From Theristus sp. LFF4_11 (taxonomy: Eukaryota; Nematoda; Chromadorea; Monhysterida; Xyalidae): 64,000 nucleotides of DNA. Position 1 is the stretch's first letter. Each line of letters begins with the position of its first letter. A program made the translations under genes and the position numbers. The stretch is from positions 102,501 through 166,500 of the forward strand of contig JASANC010002498.1 in the NCBI GenBank assembly GCA_030248135.1. Direction: 5' to 3'. Under the pieces are notes generated by a model that searched no databases, was not told where the DNA came from, and saw only the letters and a list, made by a program, of their open reading frames with translations. This document shows positions 42,899-54,200 of this stretch, piece after piece.

Positions 42899-45800
42899 TC
42901 ATGCGGATGCGCGAGCGAGCGCCAGCGAGCGGACAGCGCATCACGCATTATATGAGCCGTTATCCTCTCGCGCGCGTTTTTCAAATTTGCTCGCTTCCTC
43001 CAGCGAGCATAGTATAAGCCACAAACTTGGTTCTGTGCACACGAAACGAACACCCAAAGTTGTGCTTGGAGCCGCGAAAAAATTTTTATCCGACTACTTT
43101 TCATACGCTGTAGACACGAAAAACCTATTCTGAAAACAGTGTTACTTATTTTTCTATCTCTTTTTTTTTTTCCGGTATGTAATCAACATGTGTTCGCGCT
43201 TTCAGTTTTTACCTGCGACACGTTCACAGTCTAGCAAGAATGTTTCCTGGGGTAATTTCATCCGTAGATTTGGAAAAATGGGTTAATTTTTTGCCCCGAC
43301 CACTTTTTTGGGTAAAAATTTGGGCATTTTTAAAAGTTCGCAGCGTTTTCACCGGGTTTCAAGTGTTCGCCCTTTCAATTTTTAGCTGGGACACTTTCAC
43401 AGTTGAAGAAAAATGTTTCCTAGGGTAATTTCATCCGTAGATTTGGAAAAATGAGTTAATTTTTTGCCCCGACCCTTTTTTGGGGTAAAAATTGGGTTTT
43501 TTTGAAAGTTCGCAGGGTTGTCACCTGGTTTTAAGTGTTCGCCCTTTCAATTTTTAGCTGGGACACTTTCACAGTTGAACAAGAATTTTTCCTCGGGTAA
43601 ATTCATCCGTAGATTCTGAAAATTTAGTTTATTTTTTGCCCGGGCATTTTTTGGGTCAAAATTGTGCATTTTTTGAAAATTCGTAGCATTTTGACTGGGT
43701 ATCATTTTTTCAGTCTTACAAATTTTGTCTGAGCTACGAAAAATAGCAGAAATGTTTAGTCCGTAGGAATTCAATACGCTGATCACGGATTTTGGGATAG
43801 TTTTCTTACGTGAGCAACTCTAGATGCTGAATCGTGACGATTTCGGGCGAATCGGCCGTGGAAGTTGGCGAAATCGGTCCAGAAACGAAAAACAAGAAAA
43901 GGGTGTTTTCCAGGGTAATTCAATGCGCTGATCACGAATTTTGGGTTAGTTTTCTTACGCGAGAAACTCTAGATGCTGAATCGTGACGATTTCGGGCGAA
44001 TCGGCCGTGGAAATTGGCGAAATCGGTCCAGAAACGAAAAACAAGAAAAGGGTGTTTTCCAGGGTAATTCAATGCGCTGATCACGAATTTTGGGTTAGTT
44101 TTCTTACGTGAGCAACTCTAGATGCTGAATCGTGACGATTTCGGGCGAATCGGCCGTGGAAGTTGGCGAAATCGGTCCAGAAACGAAAAACAAGTAAAGG
44201 GTGTTTTCCAGGGTAATTCAATGCGCTGATCACGAATTTTGGGTTAGTTTTCTTACGTGAGCAACTCTAGACGCTGAATCGTGACGATTTCGGGCGAATC
44301 GGGCGTGGAAGTTGGCGAAATCGGTCCAGAAACGAAAAACAAGAAAAGCGTGTTTTCCAGGGTAATTCAATGCGCTGATCACGGATTTTGGGTTAGTTTT
44401 CTTACGTGAGCAACTCTAGATGCTGAATCGTGACGATTTCGGGCGAATCGGCCGTGGAAGTTGGCGAAATCGGTCCAGAAACGAAAAACAAGAAAAGGGT
44501 GTTTTCCAGGGTATTTCAATGCGCTGATCACGGATTTTGGGTTAGTTTTCTTACGTGAGCAACTCTAGATGCTGAATCGTGACGATTTCGGGCGAATCGG
44601 CCGTGGAAGTTGGCGAAATCGGTCCAGAAACGAAAAACAAGAAAAGGGTGTTTTCCAGGGTAATTCAATGCGCTGATCACGGATTTTGGGTTAGTTTTCT
44701 TACGTGAGCAACTCTAGATGCTGAATCGTGACGATTTCGGGCGAATCGGCCGTGGAAGTTGGCGAAATCGGTCCAGAAACGAAAAAACAAGAAAAGGGTG
44801 TTTTCCAGGGTAATTCAATGCGCTGATCACGAATTTTGAGTTAGTTTTCTTACGTGAGCAACTCTAGATGCTGAATCGTGACGATTTCGGGCGAATCGGC
44901 CGTGGAAGTTGGCGAAATCGGTCCAGAAATGAAAAACGAGAAAACGGTTTTTCCAGGGTAATTCAATGTGCTGATCACGGATTTTGGGTTAGTTTTCTTG
45001 TATGAGCAACTCTAGATACTGAATCGTGACGATTTATGGTGAATCGGCCGTGGAATTTAGCGAAACCGGTCCAGAAATGAAAAACAAGAAAACGGTGTTT
45101 TCCATGGTAATTCATTACGCCGATCACGGCTTTTGGGTCAGTTTTTCTTTTGTGAGCGATTCTAGGTACTGAATCGTGACGATTTTGGGGAATCGGCCGT
45201 AGAAATGGCATAGGAGAAATCGGCCTAAAAAACGAAAAATGAAAAACCTGAGTTGTCCGGGGTTTAGAAGAATGTGTGACCAACGAATTGTGATTTTGGT
45301 CCGACCTTCGGGGCTTATGTAAAAGTCAGAATATTATCTAAAAATGCGTGAGACGCATATAAAAGGAGGAATATGGCCTTGTGTAAGCAGTGAAAGACTT
45401 GGCTCGACAACGCTTTTCAAGTCTCTGATGTGGTACACACGGATACAAGTACATAAGGGTCATATTTTTGCGCCGCGTTTGTTTTTTTTTTTGAAGCACG
45501 CCCCCCACCGATTCCGGAAACCCGAAGGTACCAAACTCCGGTGGGATTGGGGAATGGACGGCTCACCATCCCGTGGAACCAATACCCTCGGCATGTGAGG
45601 GGGGCAGCCTCTAAGCCCCGCTCTGTCCTGGGGGCACCAGTGATCTTAGCCCGATTTCGGTTTCGGTGGTCTGCGGTCGCTATATCCCCGGAGGGCAGCG
45701 AATCCGAAAGTTTTCGTTTTCGTTTTCGTTTTGCTGAAAAGCGTAAAACTTTGAAGTTATTTTTTAATTGTTCTCTTCGATTTAATCTAAAATCACGCCA

Positions 45801-46363
45801 TGTGCGAAATTCTGTAAATTCTGTGCAAAAACAGAAAAATTAGAGATTGCAAAACATTGTTGCATGTAGCTTTTTCGTTGTTGTTAACGTACGCACCGCT
45901 GTGTACACACCAGCACCAGTGACAAAAAGGAGTTGTCTTCCGTTGATTTTCACCTTTTTTACCGGTGTCACCTTCAACTAGTGTGGCAGGATAAACCGTC
46001 TGTCCCGTGAGTCATTGCCTTTGCCACAGGAGACCTTGCGTTCCGCAATGCTTCTGCGATACAATTTGTCCTGAACAAACCAGTGTCAGCGAGCTAAAGT
46101 CTGATTGTTATTTTAGTAGTTTTAGTGGTCGCTAAATGCCCGAAATCCGCAAATGTGAAAGGTCATTTGTCTACAATACAAAGCACGAGGGTTGCCATGT
46201 GCAACCGAAATCATAAATAAACGGCGCAAAAATATGACTCTTATGTACTTGTATCCGTGTGTACCACATCAGAGACTTGAAAAGCGTTGTCGAGCCAAGT
46301 CTTTCACTGCTTACACAAGGCCATATTCCTCCTTTTATATGCGTCTCACGCATTTTTAGATAA
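42899..46363 (+). mobile_element. Family S composite element, copy 3 (complete, inner segment flipped)
   Basis: 5' block to about 43175, repeats of about 172 bp (43240, 43413 and 43585 starts), about ten 149-bp units to about 45200, then the 3' block. The inverted-arm segment (about 45336-46364) has its inner part reversed relative to copies at 37.8, 48.1 and 57.6 kb and carries an extra piece of about 240 bp (about 45492-45725). The region 42899-46184 is duplicated in inverse orientation at 1-3430. Confidence 0.88.
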
Positions 46364-49034
46364 TCAACATGTGTGCGCCCTTTCAATTTTTACCTGCGAC
46401 ACTTTCACAGTCGAACAAAAATGTTTCCTGGGGTAATTCCATCCGGAGATTTTGAAAATTGGGTTAATTTTTTACCCAGACCCTGTTTTTGGGTAAAAAT
46501 TGGGCATTTTTAAAAGTTCGCAGGGTTTTCACCTGGTTTTAGGTGTGCGCCCTTTCAATTTTTACCTGCGACACTTTCACAGTCGAACAAAAATGTTTCC
46601 TGGGGTAATTCCATCCGGAGATTTTGAAAATTGAGTTAATTTTTTACCCAGACCTTGTTTTGGGTAAAAAATTGGGCATTTTTAAAAGATCGCAGGGTTT
46701 TCACCTGGTTTTAAGTGTGCGCCCTTTCAATTTTTACCTGCGACACTTTCACAGTCCAACAAAAATGTTTCCTGGGGTAATTTCATCTGTAGATTGTGAA
46801 AAATTTTTTTTGCCAGGGCATTTTTTTTGTCAAAATTGTGCATTTTTTACAGTTCGTAGCATTTTGACTGGGTATCAGCTTTTCACTCTTACAAATTTTG
46901 TCTGAGCTACGAAAAATAATAGGAAAAAGGTCCAGTCCGTAGGAATTCAATGCGCTGATCACGGATTTTGGGTTAGTTTTCTTATGTGAGCAACTTTAGA
47001 TGCTGAATCGTGACGATTTCGGGCGAATCGGTCGTGGAAATTGGCGAAATCGGTCTAGAAACGAAAAACAAGAAAATGGTGTTTTCCAGGGTAATTCAAT
47101 GCGCTGATCACGGATTTTGGGTTAGTTTTCTTACGTGAGCAACTTTAGATGCTGAATCGTGACGATTTCGGGCGAATCGGCCGTGGAAATTGGCGAAATC
47201 GGTCTAGAAACGAAAAACAAGAAAATGGTGTTTTCCAGGGTAATTCAATGCGCTGATCACGGATTTTGGGTTAGTTTTCTTACGTGAGCAACTTTAGATG
47301 CTGAATCGTGACGATTTCGGGCGAATCGGCCGTGGAAATTGGCGAAACCGGTCCAGAAATGAAAAACAAAAAAACGGTGTTTTCCATGGTAATTCAATGC
47401 GCTGATCACGGATTTTGAGTTAGTTTTTTTATGTGAGCAACTCTAGATACTGAATCGTGACGATTTCGGGCGAATCGGCCGTGGAAGTTGGCGAAACCGG
47501 TCCAGAAATGAAAAACAAAAAAACGGTGTTTTCCATGGTAATTCAATGCGCTGATCACGGATTCTGGGTTAGTTTTCTTATGTGAGCAATTCTAGGTACT
47601 GAATCGTTACGATTTCGGGCGAATCGGCCGTGGAAATTGGCGAAATCGGTCCAAAAATGAAAAACAAGAAAACTGTGTTTTCAAGGGTAATTCAATGCGC
47701 TGATAACAGATTTTGGGTTAGTTTTCTTACGTGAGCAACTTTAGATACCGAATCGTGACGATTTCGGGCGAATCGGCCGTGGAATTTAGTGAAACCGGTC
47801 CAGAAATGAAAAACAAGAAAACTGTGTTTTCCAGGTTATTCAATGCGCCGATCACGGCTTTTGGATCAGTTTTCTTATGTGAGCAATTGTAGGTACTGAA
47901 TCGTGACGATTTTGGGGAATTGGCCGTAGAAATAGCATGGGCGAAATTGGCCTAAAAACGAAAAATGAAAAAACCTGAGTTGTCCGGGGTTTAGAAGAAT
48001 GTGTGACCAACGTATTGTGATTTTGGTCCGACCTTCGCGGCTTATGTAAAAGTCAGAATATTATCTAAAAATGCGGGAGACGCATATAAAAGGAGGAATA
48101 TGACCTTGTGTAAGCAGTGAAAGACTTGGCTCGACAACGCTTTTCAAGTCTCTGATGTGGTACACACGGATACAAGTACATAAGAGTCATATTTTTGCGC
48201 CGTTTATTCTTTATTTCGGTTGCAAGTGGCAACCCTCGTACATTATAGACAAATGACACTTTCACATTTGTTTTTTTTCTAGCATTTAGCGACCACTAAA
48301 ACCACTAAAATAACGATCAGACTTTAGATCGCTGACACTGGTTTGCACAAAGTGTATCGCAGAGGCGTTGGGACACGCAAGGTCTCCTTCTGTGGCAATG
48401 ACTCACCGGTTTATCCTCTCACAAGAGTTTGGTAAAAAGGGTGAAAATCAACGGAAGACAACACTTTTTGCACTGGTGCTGCTGTATGCACAGCGGTGCG
48501 TACGTTAGCAACAACAACAATTGTCACCCTCGTGGCCTGGTGGTAGTGCGTTAGACTACAGTCTGTGCGCTCGGGGGATCGAGCCCCGCCGAGGGGTGTG
48601 TAGGCACTTAATGACAGAGAAAACTCGATGGGCGCCCTACTCAATGGCGTTCTGTACGCTTCTCTGGGTTAGCCCTGGCTAAAAACATCGCCTAAAAATC
48701 CCAACAAAACAACAACAACAACAACAACGATAAAGCTACATGCAGCAATATTTTGCAATTTCTGATGTTTCTGTTTTTGCACAGAATTTACAGAATTTCG
48801 CACATGGTGTGATTTTAGACTAAACTGAAGAGGACAATTGAAAAATAACTTCAACGTTTTTCGCTTTTCAGCAAGCTTTTAAACAACAAACGCGGCGCAA
48901 AAATATAACTCTTATGTACTTGTATCCGTGTGTACCACATCAGAGACTTGAAAAGCGTTGTCGAGCCAAGTCTTTCACTGCTTACACAAGGTCATATTCC
49001 TCCTTTTATATGCGTCTCCCGCATTTTTAGATAA
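46364..49034 (+). mobile_element. Family S composite element, copy 4 (5' block missing)
   Basis: Joined to copy 3 within TAATCAACATGTG, a sequence found just before the 172-bp repeats in full copies. It has about seven 149-bp units (to about 47900) and a complete arm-bounded segment (about 48058-49035) in the common orientation, with a SINE inside. Confidence 0.85.
48523..48727 (+). mobile_element. tRNA-derived SINE with (CAA)n tail, nested in family S copy 4
   Basis: The best-preserved SINE: head GTCACCCTCGTGGCCTGGTG, box-B-like GGGGATCGAGCCCC (about 48574-48586), body GGCACTTAATGACAGAG, tail ACAACAACAACAACAAC. It inserted at an existing CAACAACAA in the host element. Confidence 0.85.
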
Positions 49035-49112
49035 TACCAAAAATGGGCGCCAATTCAAATTGCAAAAAAGTGCCACACACACACACACAGACACGACTAT
49101 TATCTTAGTATT

Positions 49113-49113
<1 letters not shown>

Positions 49114-49144
<31 letters not shown>
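49114..49144. repeat. (ATG)n microsatellite at the 5' end of Helitron D
   Basis: About nine ATG/GAT units directly at the Helitron boundary. Confidence 0.9.
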
Positions 49145-49146
<2 letters not shown>

Positions 49147-51205
49147 GAAAAAACTCCGAGCGTGATTTTTTGCGAGATTTCAGGAAAAATCTGATGCGGC
49201 CAAGCTTACGGTAGCCCCTACTCCATGTATTTTTTCCGACTTCGTGGTCGGCTTTTATAAACGCATGCCATGGCGGTACGTTGCCTTTTTTGTACTTTTC
49301 TGGCGCTTGTTATTTTGGTGTTTCTGGTCGACTTTTTTTGCCCTGTTGATGTAACAGCAGTGCGTGCTTCCTCGCAATGTGTGCCAGTGTGTTTGTTTTA
49401 TGTGACTGTGCAGCGGCATAGCGGACTTGTCTTCAGACTAGGACGTTACGCAATTAACACAGCATGTTCGTTCAAACCAGATATTACAGAGGGCTCATCG
49501 CGAAGTTCCTGTGTATTCTGCGAAAAAACGTGACATTAAAAAAAAAACATACTGTATCACAGTATTTCATATTTCAACCGCCAACCAAAGCAATAAGGAA
49601 AGACGGTTATATAAAGCTAACTTTTTTGTCGGTATTCCATTTTATCTGGCAACACATACAAAAATGTACGTACCACGTATCTCTGCAGCAACTTTTCACA
49701 GACTGCTGACTTTTCTCACGTGAGGGAGTTCACATTTTACGATCTTGTCTGTGTGGAAACCTTGGAGGAAGGGAAATCCACTTACTGCCCCTCCCCCCCG
49801 CCATGATTGAAGCTACTAAAAGGCTAATCGTATACAGTGACAACAACTATTGCCATTGTGTTTTTCTTTTACTTTGAACTTGTATCTGAGTTGTACACTG
49901 TTGACAAAAAAGTTAAATCTAAGCCTTCAAAGGCAAAATCAAAATAGAGCAAACAGCGTATGTTGAAGTAAATGCTTACCATGAATGCAGCAAGAAAAAA
50001 AGAAGAACTACACTGAACTGAGTGAATCTGAAGCAAAATATTGCCGGTAGAATTGTGAACCCGTTTCCGTTGTTGTTTTTCTGTTCTAACAAATGCTGCT
50101 AATTTTTTTGAAATCATGTATATATATAGTGTTTTTTCTGCTGTATTGTCTGAATAAATACTACTTTAAAAACTTAGAAAAGTCACTTACAAACTTAAGA
50201 GATGAAATAAAATGAGTCACCATTTTATCACAAAAGTGACCAGTTTTTATTGCTGCCCTTTAAACAACACTTTCTTGGCCAACGCAACACTAACGCTATT
50301 GAAAAATCCGGGTATTTCAAAAACACCACAACAAGTTTGCCACTTAAAAAAGGCTTTTGATGTCCGAAAAATAGAATCAGCTGGGTTTGAAAAAAAAGCG
50401 TTATATTGTCAGTTTATATCAGCATTGTTTCTTGTTGGAAAGAAACCCACACAGCTGCTAAAGTTTGTGTAAATAAAAACGAAATAAAAAAATTTTGGTA
50501 TGACAATGAAACTTCGGAACGCGCTGAGCTTTGGTCACTTTTTTGTTCCTTTCACCCAGGTTAACTACATAGATATGGTCGGATATGGGTACTACACCTT
50601 GCTTTGAAACCAACTGGTCTTAATCTGAGCACGCTGATTGGCTCCATTCAATTGTTGTGACCAATCAGCGAGCTTTGGTTGAGTTGATAAATAAGTTCAG
50701 TGGATTATGTGGGAAATCATTTCTGAGAAAAACACCGTTTTCCCTGGGGAAATTAGTCGCGATAATGTTATCTTATCCCTATGCTGGCGTAGGTGTGAGC
50801 AAAAGCTGATGACAGACCTTTTCAAAAAAATGAAGAAAAAAACAAATACAACAATAAACTGGATGGACACTGGTCACACACACACACATACACACCTTAA
50901 TACAGAACGTACACACAATAGTGCTCAAACAATACACGTTGACAAAATTGTTTTTTCTTCGCTGTGAAATCATTTGAAATCTCTTTCAAAATAGCCGAAA
51001 ATAACAGTTATCGACAGTTGAAAACTTTTATTTTTTTTGCATTTTTGAATAATAGCAGTGTTCGCTACAGTTGACATTTGCATTGTAATCAAAATTTATT
51101 TGTGTCTTCTGCTGCATGTGGTAACACTAACAAAACAAAAATCTTTTGAGATTTCAAAAAAGAAAATTCTATAATTTTTACATAACTTATGACGAACAAC
51201 TCGGC
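49145..51205. other. Intergenic region upstream of the astacin gene
   Basis: No exon recognised. Contains M10-like and CAGACTAGGA-type repeat pieces (49380-49560), a (CA)n run near 50875-50900, and a short inverted pair GAGCACGCTGATTGGCTCC / CCAATCAGCGAGCTTTGG (50625-50680). The astacin promoter should be near the right end. Confidence 0.45.
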
Positions 51206-54200
51206 ATGAATTTACAAACGGATATAGCGAAATACTTTGCGGTAAGATTGCTTTATATATGCATAATTTAGAACTAAAATAAAAAATTTAATCGTGTTTT
51301 TTTTCAGCTGTTCTTTGCCGCTACCGCTAGGGCGATATCAATGGTGCCACATAGTGGTAACTGAGATTTTTTCCCAAAGTCTTTTGATTTGCTAGAATTT
51401 GAGAATGTTTCAAAATATTATTACAGTATGGCCGAATAAATGAGGCAGTCCATCAAGGCGGGATCAGTCGCAGACTAGGAGTTGTCTTTTTCAAAAATGC
51501 CAACATAATTCCCAATCATGTGTGCAAGGGAGAAAGAATGCACAGAACAGCGCGGATAATCCATTGGTTTTCAAAAACGTGTCAAATTAGGCACGCAGTT
51601 TGGTTTCTGAACCATTCAAAATTCGCGCGCTCCTTGAACCCTGAAAAAAGCTGCCATGTTTAATCGGCCATACCGTATCTTTTTTCTTTAATACTGCGAC
51701 TCAATGCGGTTGTGGACGTAAAAGGAAACTAATTTCAATCTGTATGTGGCAATTCAGAATAGCCTAAGTGACCCGTACTTAGTTAGGGGACTCGGATCCG
51801 TTTGCCAATTTTGAATTGCCACGTCGTGCATGAGACTGCTTACCCATCTATGCGCGCATTGAGACGTGGGACCAAAATAAAAGATATGCTGTACCACGAG
51901 AGTGCTTTATCCGTCCAGGAATCAATTTCACGGAGCTAGCCCTGAGAGCGTTTGGGGCACAAGGCGGCTATGGGGAACACCCTGACCCACCGGGGGCCAC
52001 ACACCACGAAGCATGGATGGGCTCAGGTTGTTTTTTTTTCGTAATCTCTACTCTCTGGATTGGAAATATTTAATTTGAAATGGGTTATCTTGTTTCGTAC
52101 AATTTACTGTGCTTTTTGCATTCACGTTTTTGTGGTTGTAGGAACCAGCTTAAGCGATTCAATTCTATAATTGGTGGGCATAGGTATTCATGATAGGCTT
52201 GAAACATTAACTACAATTTGCTTTTGAGTTGTCAACTTTTGATGCTTTTTATTCAGTTTTTTTTCACTGAGAAAATTTCAACATTTTTTTGGAATTTGAC
52301 AACATTCAGGCAAATACCAAGGCGACATCATTGGAGACGATGTGGACAATGCACTGCTGGGTGACGCGGTAGATACCACGGTAAATCACAAGCGGGCTAT
52401 TCTTCTGCGGTTTTGGAATTTTAGAATGGAGCGAATTTTGAAACGGATTTTAGCATGGCATGAAAATTTGACATGGAATTGGATTTTGGAATGGCATTCA
52501 CATTTACTCTGGTCTATTGCGAATGAAGTTGAAAAAGCAAATGAACTGAGCTTTTATTGGCAGAGTCCTTACGACAACGCAGTGCAGGACTGGAGGGCAA
52601 GATGGCCGAACGGTGTGGTACCGTACCGTATCGATATGAGTTACGGTAGGGGTAAACAACAATCTGTTACTGTTAAAGGTTTTTTTGGCTGCTGAACTGA
52701 GCAGTTTTTTATTAATATTGCATTTTGGTTGACGGACAGTACATCCAAAAATTGATTGAAAATTTGGAATGAACGTGCTATTTACATTTGCGTTCACGAC
52801 TTGACCGGTAGAACGGTATGGAATGGACCGTAAATTAAAAACGTGTTTCTTCACGCTGCGAAATGTCACTGGATCTATTTTCTGTTCAGTTAATTTGTTT
52901 TTTTTTGTTTTCACCGTTTCTTTCTTCTGATCATTTTCTGATCAGAACACGTTCTGATGATCTATTGCAAGTATTGATTCTTATACCAATGCAAGTGAGC
53001 GTTAAGCGGCATTCATGAAGCAGCAAGTTAGTGACGCGTAGATGTGTTAAAATGTAGCTACGCGGTCACTAATACTGCTTTATGAATGCACCTTAACACA
53101 TCACACACATGGCGCATATGTTCATGACAAACTGATTGATGATACAGAAATACGCTTGCTGGGCTAGCTGGAGTTATAAAAGCATTTTTCTTGATTCTTT
53201 CCACAACTTTTTTTTAAAAGTTTTCCCAAATTTTAGCCGGCTGGGAGCGCAGAGTGATTGAGAAAGCGATGCTGACGCTGTCCAGACGAACACAGCAATG
53301 CGTCACGTTTGTGCGGCAGAACTTTGAGCCAAACTACGTTTACATTCGAAAAGGGAACGGGTGAGCGCTGCAATGTTTGTTATTTTTGAAGGGGCATTCA
53401 TGAAGCAGTGTTTAGTGACCGTGTAGCTATTGTTTAAATCACACAGCTAAGCGTCACAAGATACTGCTTCATGAATGCCGCTTAAAGGATGTGTGGTTAA
53501 ACCTGTCACTTTTAGCGGAAAACTTTGAATTGCAGTAATAAGAACCGGAGAAAATGAATCGTTGAATCAGGTTTGGTTGAAATCAAACTAAGCATTTATT
53601 GGGCTAAATATGTCCCAAACAGTTGCGCGCATGACGCGGGAATTAAAAATTGGTGATGTGGTCCGAGTCCCCAAGTAGGCCCGGGTCACTTAGGCTATTT
53701 TGAATTGCTACATAAAAATTGAAACTGGCTTCCTTGCTACGTCTGTACACGATTTGAGTCGCAGAACCCAAAAAACTGTACACTGTTTCTTGCGGTTTCG
53801 CCTGGTAAGCGTATAGCGCGGGCGGGCCCCAGGCTCGTCAGCGCGACGAAAGGCCCGGGCTGCACAGCTCAATCAAAAATTGACGGACGGATGTTATGTC
53901 TGGCTGAAACATCAGCGAAACAGTGATTCACACAAGACCGTACAAGAAGTTTGCTGTTTGCGGTTTCGCCAGGTATGGACGCATACCGCGGTGCCGGTGC
54001 CCTGGCTCGTCAGTGCGACCGGACACACCGGTGCAGACCGATCTTATAGTCTGGGTAAAACATCAGCGAGCCGAGAATCCCAACATGTTCCATTCGCAGC
54101 TGCTACTCGCACGTCGGCCGCAGCGGCGGCGCACAGCAGCTGGTGCTCGGCGCCGGCTGCCTCCATCACGAGGTCGTCACGCACGAGCTGCTGCACGCGC

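Larger units (their letters stand above)
42618..49034 (+). mobile_element. Head-to-tail family S block inserted as one unit in Helitron D
   Basis: Three copies in one orientation: 42618-42898 (5' end and part of the 5' block), 42899-46363 (complete) and 46364-49034 (lacks the 5' block). The block starts with the family 5' end TCATGCGGATGCG and stops with the family 3' end TTAGATAA, between A and T of the host, without obvious target duplication. A multimer bounded by one 5' and one 3' end suggests rolling-circle or read-through transposition. Confidence 0.82.
41756..49116 (-). mobile_element. Helitron D, split by the family S block
   Basis: The 3' part is 41756-42617, with the hairpin CCGTGCCTACGGCACGG and terminal CTAG (minus) followed by T. 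The 5' part is 49035-49116, ending TCATAATACTAAGATAATAG (minus). The two parts join as CTATCTTAAA plus TACCAAAAAT, matching CTATCTTAAATAGCAAAAAT in Helitron C. This gives the exact empty site of the 6,417-bp insertion. Confidence 0.85.

Noticed and set aside
49270..49533. Frame beginning MAVRCLFCTFLALVILVFLV, resembling a signal peptide
   Set aside because: It runs into dispersed repeat sequence (CAGACTAGGA and M10-like), with no splice or domain support.
52342..52695. 117-codon frame in the astacin region read as one exon
   Set aside because: It runs through an intron. Astacin homology and phases require splicing at 52380 and 52588.
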